In this document: piece by piece, positions 28,974 through 38,925 of the stretch
How positions within the stretch are numbered: position 1 is the stretch's first letter
Layout: each line of letters opens with the position of its first letter
NCBI GenBank assembly: GCA_943789025.1
Contig: CALSSN010000002.1
Coordinates: 150,890 to 214,889 of the forward strand
Direction: 5' to 3'
DNA: 64,000 bases
Source: an uncultured Verrucomicrobiales bacterium
Lineage (GTDB): Bacteria; Verrucomicrobiota; Verrucomicrobiia; Verrucomicrobiales; DEV007
The notes under the pieces: generated by a model
Database searches by the model: none
Told to the model about the DNA's origin: nothing
What the model saw: only the letters and a program-made list of their open reading frames with translations
Program-made: the position numbers and the translations under genes

Positions 28974-30158
28974 ATGAAAAGAAAACTGAAAATGGGAATG
29001 GTCGGCGGAGGTCGCGGTGCTTTCATCGGACAAGTCCACCGCATGGCAGCAAATCTTGACGGGAAGATCGAACTCGTCGCCGGATGTTTTTCGTCCGACC
29101 CTGAGAAGTCGAGGCTTTCTGGCGAGGACTTTTTTCTCGACCCCTCGCGCGTTTATGCGAGTTACGAGGAAATGGCAGAGAAAGAAGCTGCCCTCCCTGA
29201 AGGCGAGAAGATTGATTTTGTCTCCATCGTCGTCCAGAACCACCTTCATTTTGCGGTGGCCAAGTGCTTCCTTGAAGCCGGTTTCCACGTCGTCTGTGAC
29301 AAGCCGATGACCCAGACCTACGAGCAAGCCCTCGAGCTCCGTGAAGTCGTCATGGAGAGTGGAAGAATCTTCGGGCTCACCCATAACTACACCGGGTATC
29401 CCATGGTGAAAGAGGCCAGGCGCATGGTCGAGGATGGCGAGCTCGGAAGGATCCTCAAGATCGTGGCGGAATACCCGCAAGGTTATGCGGTCGGCGATGT
29501 CGAGGGCGATAGTCAGGGAAAAATCAGCAACTGGCGCTCGGATCCGAAGATTGCAGGGCTCTCAAACTGCATGGGAGACATTGGAACTCATGCGCACAAT
29601 CTCGCCCACTACATCACCGGACTCGAAATCGAAGAAATCTGCTCGGAGCTCACGTCATTCATTCCCGGAGCGCAGCTCGACGATGACGGGAACAATCTCG
29701 TCCGCTTCAAGGGCGGCGCCAAAGGAATCGTCTACGCCTCACAGATTTCTAATGGCGACGAGAATGACCTCAATATCAGGGTCTACGGAACGAAGGCGTC
29801 ACTCGAGTGGCACCAGGAGAATCCCAATGACCTGATTGTGAAATACGCCAACGCCCCGCGCAAAACCTTCCGCCGTGGCAATGACTACATCAGTGAGGCG
29901 GCGGCCGGGCACGGGTTCACCCGGACTCCGTTTGCCCACCCCGAAGGGTTTATCGAGGCTTTCGCTAACATCTACCTCGCCATCGGCCAGGCCATTGCGG
30001 ATCAGATCGACGGCAAGCCTGCGCCCGAGGGTGGTTACGACTTTCCTGGGGTCGACGCTGGGGTGAGCGGCGTCGCCTTCATCAAGGCCTGTGTCGATTC
30101 CTCGGCCAGCGAACAGAAATGGGTGAAGTTCCCAGCGGTCCAGGCCGAGAGTGAGTGA
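28974..30158 (+). CDS. Gfo/Idh/MocA family oxidoreductase
   Basis: 394 residues, starting 55 bp after the preceding oxidoreductase. Rossmann motif MGMVGGGRGAFIGQVHRMAA, the family's KP motif as CDKPMTQTYEQAL, and the SNCMGDIGTHAHNLAHYITG active-site region (Asp, His). The two adjacent oxidoreductases share an operon. Members of this longer subgroup often act on glucose-like sugars or inositol derivatives in Planctomycetes and Verrucomicrobia; the substrate here is unknown. Confidence 0.9.
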   Translation: MKRKLKMGMVGGGRGAFIGQVHRMAANLDGKIELVAGCFSSDPEKSRLSGEDFFLDPSRVYASYEEMAEKEAALPEGEKIDFVSIVVQNHLHFAVAKCFLEAGFHVVCDKPMTQTYEQALELREVVMESGRIFGLTHNYTGYPMVKEARRMVEDGELGRILKIVAEYPQGYAVGDVEGDSQGKISNWRSDPKIAGLSNCMGDIGTHAHNLAHYITGLEIEEICSELTSFIPGAQLDDDGNNLVRFKGGAKGIVYASQISNGDENDLNIRVYGTKASLEWHQENPNDLIVKYANAPRKTFRRGNDYISEAAAGHGFTRTPFAHPEGFIEAFANIYLAIGQAIADQIDGKPAPEGGYDFPGVDAGVSGVAFIKACVDSSASEQKWVKFPAVQAESE

Positions 30159-30279
30159 CTGAAGCGCGGGAGGGAATTTCCTGATCCGCCTTGAGTTCTC
30201 CCTCAGCCTCTTCTCGGCCGGCTCCCTGCGAGCGATCGGGAGAGGCTGGAGACACCGGTTCCCGTTGGTCTGCCTTGAA

Positions 30280-31614
30280 CTATTCTGCAGGTGCTTCCTC
30301 GCCCGGTTCGAACTCTGTGATCTCGACGTTTTCGACGAGATGGGTGAGCGCTTTCTGAGTGAGTATGTTGTGGCGGATACGCCCGATTCCCTCGCTCTGC
30401 TGGAGCTCTTTAATGAGTTTTTTTGGCGCCTTCCCTTGTTGGGCGGCCATATTCATGATTGCGTTGCTGACCTCATCATTGGAAGCGTCGATCTTTTCCT
30501 GTTCCGCAATGTTATCGAGAATGAAGGCGGTTTTTACGTTGAGTTTGGCTTGCCGAGAGGCGTTTTCGACAATTTCGTCCTGCAGCGCGAGGATCTCGGA
30601 CTCGGGCATGCCACGTTTCTGGGCGTCGGCCGCGATCTCATTGACCCGGCTCTGGGTCTCCTCAGCAATCATTTCGGGCGGAAGCTCGAAGTCGCATTGC
30701 TCGTCGAGGTAGGCGACGATTTGATTGACTTTCTGGCTGTGAATCTGTCCTTCCCATTCCTGTGCAAGCTGCTCGTGGATGACTTCTTTGATCTCATCCA
30801 GAGTTTTTCCTGCATCGAGCTTTTCGGCGAATGCGTCGTTGAGTTCAGGCAGTTCCTGCTCCTTGACTGCGGTGATCTCAACCTGGTAGAGGATTTCGGT
30901 GTTTCTGAGGGACTCGACCGAGAAATCCTCGTCAAGAACTACGGTGACTTCCCGGGTCTCCCCAGCGGCGGCATCGACGAGGCCATTGCAGAAGCCCGGT
31001 AAAAACCCCTCTTCGTCCATTTTGACCCATTGGGTGGCTGCCTTGACGAGGCTGGCTGGAGGGTTCTCGACGGCTTCGTCGACGGGCTTTCCATCGATAC
31101 TCCCCTCGTAGGAAAGCACTGCAAAATCACCCATCTGGAGGTTTCGCTCTTCGACGTCGGAGAAGGTGGCGTAGCGCTCGCGGAGCCGCTCGAGGCTCTG
31201 CCCGACTTGTTCTTCACCAATTTCCATCCGCGGGAGCCGAACTGGGATTTTCGAGTAGTCGGGCAAGTCGACTTTCGGGTTCGTGGTGAGTTTGACCATG
31301 CACGAGAAGGTGCCGTCCTCAGGGAAGGTCTGATTCGTGATTCCCCCAATGCTGAGAAGGTCGAGATCTTCGTCCTTTGCAGCTTGGCGAATCGCGGAGT
31401 TGATGAGCCGCTCTTCGAGTTCGGCTTTGATCTGGTCGGCGAATCTCTGCTCGATGATCTGGCTGGGGATTTTCCCTTTACGGAACCCCGGAACTTTCGC
31501 TTGCGAAGCGAAAGTGCCCAGCACGATGGCACGTTCTGTGGCAACCGTTTCCTTTGGGATTTCGACCTGGAGCGTGGCTTTGCAGTCGGGGAGGCGTTCA
31601 AGCTGGAAATTCAT
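30280..31614 (-). CDS. tig: Trigger factor
   Basis: 444 residues. The ribosome-binding N-domain (about 1-120) contains VPGFRKGKIPSQIIEQRF, the conserved GFRxGKxP loop that docks on L23. A degenerate FKBP-like PPIase domain (about 150-245, MGDFAVLSYEGSIDGKPVDE) and a long helical C-domain follow. Ribosome-associated folding chaperone. The usual downstream clpP-clpX genes are not here. Confidence 0.95.
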   Translation of the reverse strand: MNFQLERLPDCKATLQVEIPKETVATERAIVLGTFASQAKVPGFRKGKIPSQIIEQRFADQIKAELEERLINSAIRQAAKDEDLDLLSIGGITNQTFPEDGTFSCMVKLTTNPKVDLPDYSKIPVRLPRMEIGEEQVGQSLERLRERYATFSDVEERNLQMGDFAVLSYEGSIDGKPVDEAVENPPASLVKAATQWVKMDEEGFLPGFCNGLVDAAAGETREVTVVLDEDFSVESLRNTEILYQVEITAVKEQELPELNDAFAEKLDAGKTLDEIKEVIHEQLAQEWEGQIHSQKVNQIVAYLDEQCDFELPPEMIAEETQSRVNEIAADAQKRGMPESEILALQDEIVENASRQAKLNVKTAFILDNIAEQEKIDASNDEVSNAIMNMAAQQGKAPKKLIKELQQSEGIGRIRHNILTQKALTHLVENVEITEFEPGEEAPAE

Positions 31615-31766
31615 GATCTTTTCGTGTGGGTGAAAATTGGATGACCCCCGATCTCTTTGGGGGGCGGAATCTATGAGTGGTCAGGAGGATTTACAAACCC
31701 AAAGGAAGAGCGATTCCCGGTGGAGAATTTTCGAGCATCGCCGAGCAGGGCAGGTATCATCATGCC

Positions 31767-33597
31767 ATGAAGGCCATGAAGCGCGGTTCATTATTCATCT
31801 TCACAGTTTTCAGTCTGTTTTCCGGGACACTACTGGTTGCTGGGAAACCCAATGTCGTTCTCGTCATCACCGACGACCAGGGATATGGTGACCTTGGCGC
31901 TCACGGGCACCCGTTAGTTCAGACCCCGCACCTCGATGCCCTGCATGCTGAGAGTGTCCGGCTTGAGGACTACCATGTGGCGCCGACCTGCGCTCCTTCG
32001 CGCAGCGCCCTCTACACCGGTCACTGGACAAACCGCACCGGAGTCTGGCACACCATCCAGGGGCGCTCGATGCTGCGGGTGAATGAAATCACCATGGGTG
32101 ATGTTTTTGCCGATGCCGGCTATGCGACTGGGTTTTTCGGGAAGTGGCACCTCGGGGACAATTACCCGTATCGCCCGGAAGAACGCGGCTTTCACGAGGT
32201 GGTCCGGCACGGAGGGGGTGGCATAGGACAGACGCCTGACTTCTGGAACAATGCATACTTTGACGACACCTACTGGCACAATGGCGTGGCGGAGAAATAC
32301 CACGGTCACTGCACCGACATCTGGTTTAGAACGGCCCGGGAGTTCATCGCAGCGAGGACTGCCGCCGGCCAACCCTTTTTTGCTGTGATCTCGACCAATG
32401 CCCCCCACAGCCCGATGCACGCACCCCAGGAGTTTGCTGACCTCTACAAAGAATCTCTCCCTGATCATCCGAATGACCCGCTGAAAAAGCACGCCCGCAA
32501 AAATCGGGTCGCCGATCGCCACTATTTTGGCATGATCTCCCACATCGACAGCAACGTCGGCAGCCTGCGGGAGTTTCTTGCTGCCAGCGGGGTCGCTGAA
32601 AATACCATCTTCATCTTCACGACAGATAACGGAACCGTGGCCCCCAGGATTTTTGACGGCGGGATGCGCGGATGCAAGGGGAGCGCATACGAGGGCGGGC
32701 ACCGGGTTCCATTCTTTGTTCACTATCCCGCGGGGGAGATCGTGGGGGGGCGTGCGGTGAAGACGCTTACCGCCCACGTCGATATCCTTCCAACCCTCAT
32801 CGAACTCTGCGATGTCCCTGCGCCGGAGGGGGTCGTGTTCGACGGCGCGAGCATCAGCAGCCTCCTTAGACTTGGCGATGCCGGCTGGTCCCAACCAGAC
32901 CGGGTGCTCATCACCGACTCTCAGCGTGTGAAAGACCCGATCATGTGGCGTAACTCCTCGACCATGTCGGGCAGTTACCGTTTGATTAACGGTGAGGAAC
33001 TCTACGATGTGAGCGCCGATCCGAAGCAGAACAAAAACATTATCGACGAGCAGCCCGAAGTGGCCCAGCGCCTCCGCAGCGCCTACCAGGCATGGTGGGA
33101 GGAACTCGAACCGACCTTCTCCCAGACCACCGAAATCTACCTCGGGCATGCCCAGGCAAACCCCGTGCGGCTGACCAGTCACGACTGGATCAGCACGGGC
33201 AATTCCCCATGGAACCAGGGTCAGATCCGAGCTGCTCAGGACAATCCCGATTCCTTCGGCCCCTGGGCGGTCAAGGTCATCGAGGCTGGTGATTACCAGA
33301 TCGAGTTCCGACGGTGGCCGGAGGAGGCGGATCATCCAATCCGCGCAGACCTGGTCGGCGCCCCCGGAGTCCCTGGAGAGGTCAGTAAACGGACACGGGT
33401 CGGAGTGGGAGTTCCGGCCAAGGAGTGTGTTCTTACCATTGGGGGAAAAAAATACCGCAAGCCGGTGGCAGAGGGCGACAAGGCGATTCTCTTTGAGGTG
33501 AGCCTGGAAGAAGGGCCTGCCGAGCTCTTCGGGCAGTTTTATCCGCGAAGACGGGAGTGCAATCGGTGCCTACTTCGCCTGCGTCGAGAAACTTTAA
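31767..33597 (+). CDS. Secreted arylsulfatase (frameshift near the end)
   Basis: From ATG 31767 a signal peptide (LFIFTVFSLFSGTLLVAG) leads into an alkaline-phosphatase-fold sulfatase: metal site VLVITDDQGYGDLG, the formylglycine motif CAPSR at Cys75, GKWHLG and FTTDNGTV. The uncorrected frame reads through to 33731. At GGG 33531-33533 the coding signal moves one frame: after ELF the text GSFIREDGSAIGAYFACVEKL and a TAA at 33595-33597 form a normal sulfatase end. One extra G explains this. Cys-type maturation needs an FGE, and no catalytically complete FGE gene is in this window. Confidence 0.87.
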
Positions 33598-33647
33598 TCC
33601 TATGCCACTCCAAGTGGCGGGTGGAGCAATTAATCAGACATTCCTTA
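33596..33647 (+). repeat. MITE-like dispersed repeat, copy F (right-end fragment)
   Basis: About 52 bp matching the last part of the family: CACTCCAAGTGGCGGGTGGA, then GAGCAATTAATCAGACATTC and CTTA. It starts at the ancestral sulfatase stop codon. Only the right terminus is present. Confidence 0.7.
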
Positions 33648-33771
33648 GCTGTCAGAGTATGCTGGTCTCTGGCAGAGAAATTTTTCCTGCGCTGTGATCT
33701 TGAAGATGCGTGCGATCTCTTTATTTTTTGACTCTAAATTGGTATGGATGCTGCTTTTTTAGGGGGGTATC
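33598..33771. promoter_or_regulatory. Leader of the glutaminase gene with strong Shine-Dalgarno
   Basis: After repeat fragment F comes an A/T-rich stretch with a T-run, then AGGGGGGTATC right before the ATG at 33772. The G-rich block is a good ribosome-binding site and fixes the glutaminase start. Confidence 0.55.
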
Positions 33772-35595
33772 ATGGTAAATACTATTTCACGGATCATTGC
33801 TGACCTTCATCAGGATTTTCAAGGCTGCTTGGATGGGCAGCTTGCCGACTATATTCCCGAACTGACAAAAGCCGATTCGAACTGGTTTGGAATCAGCTTA
33901 TTCACCGCTGACGGTCATGGCTATTCGGTGGGTGACACGTCGCAGCTGTTCACGATCCAGTCGGTCTCGAAGGCATTCACTTACGGGATGATTCTTGACG
34001 AGCACGGAGTCGAAAAAGTGAACAGCAGGATTGGCGTGGAGCCATCCGGTGAGGCATTCAACTCGATCAGCCTCGACCCGGAAACGGGTCGGCCATTCAA
34101 TGCAATGATCAATGCAGGCGCGATTACTGCCAGCGGCATGGTTGGAGGTTCAGGGCTCGAGCAGAGATTCGAAAAGATTCGCAAGCGATTCAGTGAGTTC
34201 GCAGGGCGTGAGCTTAAGATCGATGATGAAGTCTATCGATCCGAGAGCGCAACCGGATTCCGAAATCGAGCCATCGCCAACCTTCTTCGGAATTTCGAGA
34301 TTCTCGACGATCCCGTCGACGAGGCGGTGGAGGTCTATTTCAAGCAGTGTTCGATTCTTGTCACCTGCCAGGAACTGGCATTGATGGGAGCATGTCTGGC
34401 CAATGGTGGCGTCAATCCAGTGACCGGCGATCGTGTTCTGAAGGCAAAAAATGTCGAGCGCGTGCTGAGTGTTATGTCTACCTGCGGAATGTATGACTAC
34501 TCCGGCGAGTGGGTTGTGAACGTCGGGTTGCCTGCGAAGAGTGGAGTTGGCGGCGGGGTTGTAGGAGTCTTGCCGGGCCAGATCGGGGTGGCGGTGTTTT
34601 CACCTTTGCTCGATGAGAAGGGTAACAGTGTCCGTGGCCTGCGTGTCTTTGCCGAGCTGTCGCGCCTGTTCAATTTGCACCTGTTTAATTACCCGGCGAT
34701 TTCGGAATATGTGATTCGGCGGGTCTACAAGCTCTCGGAGGTAGGATCGCAACGTCAGCGGATTAAAAAGCACCACGATGTGATTCATGAGCACGGTGAC
34801 AAAGTGACGGTGATTGAATTGCAGGGAGATTTGTTTTTCGCCGCATTGGAACGCCTGACACGGATAATCGAACGGAATGCTGAGACGACATCGACTTATA
34901 TTCTAGATTTCCGGCGGGTTGTTTTAACGGATGCAGCTACGGAAGATTTGCTCGTCAATGTCAGTGCCGATGTCGAAGTGACTGGTAAACAGTTGTTGAT
35001 TGTCGATCCGGCTTCCGTCCTCGAAAGATCGCGGCCTGACTTAGAGGCTTGTAAGGTTGTCTTTACAGACGATGTCGAGCTCGCCCTGGAGTTCTGCGAA
35101 GACCAAATCATTGCTGAGCATGTCGCCGCCCCGACAGTGTCGGACTTGATCCCGTTTCATGATTTTGATGTTTTTAATTTTCTGACTTCGAGAGAATTAT
35201 CCGAGATCGAGGGGGCGCTTGAGATGGAGCACTTCCAAGCAGATGCGTGTATCATCGAGCAGGGATCGCAGCCTGATATGCTGTATCTTCTCTCCCGGGG
35301 GTCGGTCAGTATTTGCTTGAGACAGGGTGAATCGGACAGTGAAAAAGGAGCTCGGGTGGCTGCTTTTGGTCCCGGTGTTTGTTTCGGGGAGATCGCAGTC
35401 ATCGATGGCAAGCTGCGTTCCGCAGATGTATGGGCGGATGATCCTTCGACTTGCTACACGCTTTCAGCGGCCAACCTCGAAAAATTAGAGCAGGGATCCC
35501 CTGCGATCTACGCGAAGATCATCAAAAATATTCTCCTCCTGCAGATTGATCGTCTGCGGCGCTTCAATCAGGAAGTCAGCTCGCTGCGAAGCTGA
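33772..35595 (+). CDS. glsA: Glutaminase A with C-terminal STAS and cyclic-nucleotide-binding domains
   Basis: 607 residues. Residues about 20-305 form the serine-dependent beta-lactamase-like glutaminase: TIQSVSKAFTYG carries the catalytic SxxK, MINAGAI and SGVGGGVVGVLPG line the active site. Residues about 335-440 resemble a STAS domain (VTVIELQGDLFFAALERL, ILDFRRVVLTDAA). Residues about 465-600 form a cNMP-binding barrel (QGSQPDMLYLLSRGSVSICL, FGPGVCFGEIAVIDG). It hydrolyses glutamine to glutamate and ammonia, probably with activity tuned by ligand binding. The architecture is known for a subset of glutaminases. Confidence 0.93.
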   Translation: MVNTISRIIADLHQDFQGCLDGQLADYIPELTKADSNWFGISLFTADGHGYSVGDTSQLFTIQSVSKAFTYGMILDEHGVEKVNSRIGVEPSGEAFNSISLDPETGRPFNAMINAGAITASGMVGGSGLEQRFEKIRKRFSEFAGRELKIDDEVYRSESATGFRNRAIANLLRNFEILDDPVDEAVEVYFKQCSILVTCQELALMGACLANGGVNPVTGDRVLKAKNVERVLSVMSTCGMYDYSGEWVVNVGLPAKSGVGGGVVGVLPGQIGVAVFSPLLDEKGNSVRGLRVFAELSRLFNLHLFNYPAISEYVIRRVYKLSEVGSQRQRIKKHHDVIHEHGDKVTVIELQGDLFFAALERLTRIIERNAETTSTYILDFRRVVLTDAATEDLLVNVSADVEVTGKQLLIVDPASVLERSRPDLEACKVVFTDDVELALEFCEDQIIAEHVAAPTVSDLIPFHDFDVFNFLTSRELSEIEGALEMEHFQADACIIEQGSQPDMLYLLSRGSVSICLRQGESDSEKGARVAAFGPGVCFGEIAVIDGKLRSADVWADDPSTCYTLSAANLEKLEQGSPAIYAKIIKNILLLQIDRLRRFNQEVSSLRS

Positions 35596-35607
35596 CGGGC
35601 TACTAAG

Positions 35608-35758
35608 CTCAAGAAGCCCTTCGGGTTGCTGCCCGCATCCCATCCGGCGTGGTTTTATTGCTCGTTGGTCGTGGATGTTCATCCACATCCGCCTCGCTCC
35701 GTGCCACACAGAATCCGGACAACAATGACGGGCACCGCCATGAATCAGACTCTCCTTA
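35608..35758 (-). repeat. MITE-like dispersed repeat, copy B (inverted, truncated)
   Basis: Reads in the opposite direction from copy A. The left end of the family (AGTCTGATTCAT in complement) lies at 35757-35742; AGAAGCCCTTCGGGTTGCTG, GCCCGCATCC and the hairpin GTGGATGTTCATCCAC (35670-35685) follow the family order. The other terminus is missing (cut near 35608). Starts about 12 bases after the glutaminase stop. Confidence 0.8.
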
Positions 35759-35855
35759 AGTTGGTGACAACGAGTCGCCCTGGTATGCCGAGGTTCCGGC
35801 CGCGCCGGAAAATGTGGACTTCACGGCAATCGCGTCGAAAATTTTACCAGCAAGC

Positions 35856-36869
35856 ATGGCAGACAAAAATTTTGCAGCGGGAGAGAAAAATTCAAAAGGT
35901 GCCGATGTGCTGGTCACGGGTGCGGCCGGTTTTATCGGTAGCCATGTCTGTGAGGAACTGGTGAAGCGTGGCCTCCGGGTGGTGGGGTTGGATGACCTCT
36001 CGTCAGGGCGCCTTGACAACCTCGCTCCGCTCGCTGATCACCCGTGCTTTCGGCTGGTCGAGGGCGACATCTGTGATGCCACCGCAGTCGATCAGCTCTT
36101 TCAAGACGAGCACCCCGCGGCAGTCGCTCACTTGGCAGCTCTCGTCAGCGTCCCACGCAGCATCGATGATCCGGATGAAAATTTTCGTCTTAATCTCGCA
36201 GGCAGTCAGATCGTACTCGAGGCAGCTCGCATCGCAGGGACCCAGCGCTTCGTCTTTGCGTCCTCTGCTGCCGTCTACGGCGATACCAGGGCCCCTACGC
36301 ACACTGAAGAAGAATCAAGCAAGCATCCGCTCAGCCCATACGGTGCTGCCAAGCTGGCAGTTGAGCACCTCCTCTGCGCGCACGCGCATTGTTTTGGTAT
36401 GAGCGCGACGGCCTTGCGCTTTTTCAATGTCTACGGGCCGCGTCAGGACCCATCTTCTCCGTATTCCGGAGTGATTTCGATTTTTGCTGACCGGCTCGCC
36501 TCGGGTGCTCCCATCACGGTCTTCGGTGATGGCGAACAGACCCGTGACTTTGTTTTCGTGCAAGACGTCGCCCGTGGGGTGGCGGATGCAGCCCAGTTCC
36601 AGGAGACGGGTTTTCGGGTGGTGAACTGCTGCACCGGCCGGGCGAGTTCAGTTCTCGATCTGGTGCAAGGCCTGGCGCAGAGTTACCACGACGAAGTTGA
36701 GCCGCAAGTTTTTCACCAGGCTCCGCGCGCAGGTGAGATTCGTCATTCGCTTGGAGACCCGAGTGGTTTCGCCAGAGTCTTCGGATGGACGCCAGCGACT
36801 TCGTTGGCCGATGGGCTGCGCGAGCTTCTTGCCTCGGGTGGTCGTGGTGGCATGTTGAAGCAGGGCTGA
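35856..36869 (+). CDS. NAD-dependent sugar epimerase/dehydratase (SDR, GalE-like)
   Basis: 337 residues from the ATG at 35856; the frame opens 14 codons earlier, next to repeat B, but that part is not conserved. VLVTGAAGFIGSHVCEEL binds NAD. The catalytic triad is seen as FASSAAVYGD (Ser), then YGAAKLAVEHLL (Tyr-x3-Lys). RFFNVYGPRQDPSSPY and VFGDGEQTRDFVFVQDV are typical of extended SDR nucleotide-sugar epimerases. Acts on UDP- or GDP-sugars for surface glycans; the exact sugar is not decided. Confidence 0.9.
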   Translation: MADKNFAAGEKNSKGADVLVTGAAGFIGSHVCEELVKRGLRVVGLDDLSSGRLDNLAPLADHPCFRLVEGDICDATAVDQLFQDEHPAAVAHLAALVSVPRSIDDPDENFRLNLAGSQIVLEAARIAGTQRFVFASSAAVYGDTRAPTHTEEESSKHPLSPYGAAKLAVEHLLCAHAHCFGMSATALRFFNVYGPRQDPSSPYSGVISIFADRLASGAPITVFGDGEQTRDFVFVQDVARGVADAAQFQETGFRVVNCCTGRASSVLDLVQGLAQSYHDEVEPQVFHQAPRAGEIRHSLGDPSGFARVFGWTPATSLADGLRELLASGGRGGMLKQG

Positions 36870-36968
36870 TTGAGGCGGAACCCTGCGCCGTGGTGGTGGG
36901 GCAGAACTTTGCCTGCGAGTGCTTTCGGTTTCGGTGGCCAAGTGGCTTCCGCGAGGGTATCTCAGCGC

Positions 36969-38687
36969 ATGACCCGGGAAACACTTGTCTCTGTCCTCGA
37001 GGAGATCGCCCTGCTTCTGGAACTCAAGGGCGAGAATCCCTTCAAGATTCGCGCCTACCGCACCGGGGCCGAAGTGGTGGAGTCTTTTCCTGGCGATATC
37101 GTCAAAGAGGCTGCAGAAAACAACCTGGCCGGGACCAAGGGGATTGGAGACGCTCTCCGACAGAAGTTACACGAACTCGCCACGACCGGAAAGCTGGTCT
37201 TTCACGAGAGGCTTCGCGCCGAGTTCCCAGCGACGATCTTCGAACTCTTCGACATTCCCGGTCTCGGGCCGAAGAAGGTCAAGGCGCTTTACGAAGCACT
37301 CGGGGTCGACTCGGTCTCCCGGCTTCGTGAGGTCTGTGAGTCGAGCGAAGTCGCAGAACTCGCCGGGTTTGGGAAAAAGTCGGTCGAGAAGATTCTCGAG
37401 GCGATCGCGTTTCGTGAGAAAAACGCTTCGCGGTTCCGGCAGGAGGAAGTGGCTGGAGTCGTCGAGCAGATTCTCGATTTTCTCAAGGCGCACCCTGCGG
37501 TTTCGCGGGCCGAGGCGGCGGGGTCATGGCGGCGGGCGAAAGAAACTGTCCACGATGTTGATTTCATTACCGAGACAGGAGATACGGCTGCGGTGACCGC
37601 AGCTTTCGTGGAAGGTCCGTTCGTGGAAAATGTGATAGTGCGCGGAGAAACCAAGGCGTCCATCCACGTGGCAAAGGGGGTTCAGTGTGATCTGCGGGCG
37701 GTCTCAGCAGAGGAATACCCCTTTGCCCTCCATTACTTCACTGGCAGCAAGGAGCATAACATTGCCATGCGCAGCCGTGCGCTGACCCGAGGCTACACCC
37801 TCAATGAATACCGCCTTGCTCCGACGGGTGGTGCTCCGGGTGCAGAGAAAATTCAGACCGAACAGGAACTCTATCGATTTCTCGGTCTCGATTATATCGA
37901 GCCGGAATTGCGCGAGAATGCCGGTGAAATCGAAGCTGCCGAAGCCGGCGATCTGCCTCGACTGGTGGCCATGGAAAACCTCCGGGGAACCTTTCATAAT
38001 CACACGAACGCTTCCGACGGGAAGGCGACTCTCAAGGAGATGGCAGAAGCTGCGCAGGAGTTGGGGCTTCAGTATCTGGGGATTGCCGACCACTCGAAAT
38101 CATCCTTCCAGGCCAATGGACTGCATGCCGATCGCCTCCTCTCCCAGGTGCGGGAGATCCAGCACCTGAACGATGGGTTCGAGGAGTTTCGCCTCTTTGC
38201 CGGGAGCGAGGTGGATATCCTTAAGGATGGTGACCTCGATTTCGACGATGAGATTCTCGAGCAACTCGATTACTGCGTGGCCTCGGTGCACAATGCCATG
38301 ACCCAGCCGGAGGCAAAAATGACCGAGCGCATCATCAAGGCCGTCTCGAATCCGCATGTGACCATGCTCGGACACCCGACCGGCAGGCTTTTGCTCCGGC
38401 GTGAACCTTATGCGGTAGATATCCCGGCAGTCATTGAGGCCTGCGCGGCTACGGCAACGGTTATCGAATTGAATGCCAATCCGTGGCGCCTTGATTTGGA
38501 CTGGCGGTGGTGGAAGCACGCCGCAGAAATGGGCGTCAAGTGTGCGATCAATCCGGATGCCCATGATGCCGAGGGACTGGCCTTTCTCTATTACGGGGTC
38601 CGCATCGCGCGCAAGGGGTGGCTGACCCGCAAGGACGTCATCAATTGCCTTCCTCTCGGGGAAATCGAAGCGGTGATCGGTGCCTGA
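36969..38687 (+). CDS. polX: DNA polymerase X family protein with PHP domain
   Basis: 572 residues from the ATG at 36969 (MTRETLVSVLEEIALLLELKG). The helix-hairpin-helix part ELFDIPGLGPKKVKALYEALG (about 95-120) is followed by LAGFGKKSVEKILEAI, then the nucleotidyltransferase core with AGSWRRAKETVHDVDFI (Gly-Ser, catalytic Asp pair). The C-terminal PHP phosphoesterase has FHNHTNASDGK, IADHSKSSF and metal-binding GHPTGRLLLRREPY. Bacterial PolX fills gaps in base-excision repair and the PHP domain supplies 3' to 5' exonuclease. Frame open upstream to 36870, not conserved. Confidence 0.93.
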   Translation: MTRETLVSVLEEIALLLELKGENPFKIRAYRTGAEVVESFPGDIVKEAAENNLAGTKGIGDALRQKLHELATTGKLVFHERLRAEFPATIFELFDIPGLGPKKVKALYEALGVDSVSRLREVCESSEVAELAGFGKKSVEKILEAIAFREKNASRFRQEEVAGVVEQILDFLKAHPAVSRAEAAGSWRRAKETVHDVDFITETGDTAAVTAAFVEGPFVENVIVRGETKASIHVAKGVQCDLRAVSAEEYPFALHYFTGSKEHNIAMRSRALTRGYTLNEYRLAPTGGAPGAEKIQTEQELYRFLGLDYIEPELRENAGEIEAAEAGDLPRLVAMENLRGTFHNHTNASDGKATLKEMAEAAQELGLQYLGIADHSKSSFQANGLHADRLLSQVREIQHLNDGFEEFRLFAGSEVDILKDGDLDFDDEILEQLDYCVASVHNAMTQPEAKMTERIIKAVSNPHVTMLGHPTGRLLLRREPYAVDIPAVIEACAATATVIELNANPWRLDLDWRWWKHAAEMGVKCAINPDAHDAEGLAFLYYGVRIARKGWLTRKDVINCLPLGEIEAVIGA

Positions 38688-38735
38688 TGCGACCTTTTCT
38701 CGTGTGCTTCTGAGAAGGGCGAGAGATGGGGAGGC

Positions 38736-38757
38736 GGGAAGCTGTAGAAAGCTTCCC
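38736..38757. terminator. Hairpin downstream of polX
   Basis: GGGAAGCT, loop GTAGAA, AGCTTCCC: a perfect 8-bp stem about 50 bases after the polX stop. There is no clear T-run, so it is a candidate terminator or mRNA 3' stabiliser. Confidence 0.35.
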
Positions 38758-38925
38758 AGGAACCGCCGCCGCGATAGCAGAATTGTGCTTGTATCTTTCT
38801 CATGGAATTGAGTGAAAGAGAGTGAGGCACGCAAGTACGCTGGTCACCTGCTTGCCTCATGAGGTTGCTATTTTTGATCATTTCCAGCTTGCCCTTCGAC
38901 TCCGCCCCGTGAACATGATCAGGAG

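Noticed and set aside
30301..30330. Another GGTTCGA sequence
   Set aside because: It is inside the trigger factor gene on the minus strand and does not fold as a tRNA.
33598..33731. Sulfatase C-terminal extension as a real domain
   Set aside because: It is encoded by the right-end fragment of the dispersed repeat and appears only if the +1 shift is accepted as true.
35608..35758. Open frames inside the dispersed repeat (for example DVHPHPPRSVPHRIRTTM)
   Set aside because: Similar peptides appear in several copies only because the DNA is repeated; no start or ribosome-binding site is kept and frames are broken by indels.
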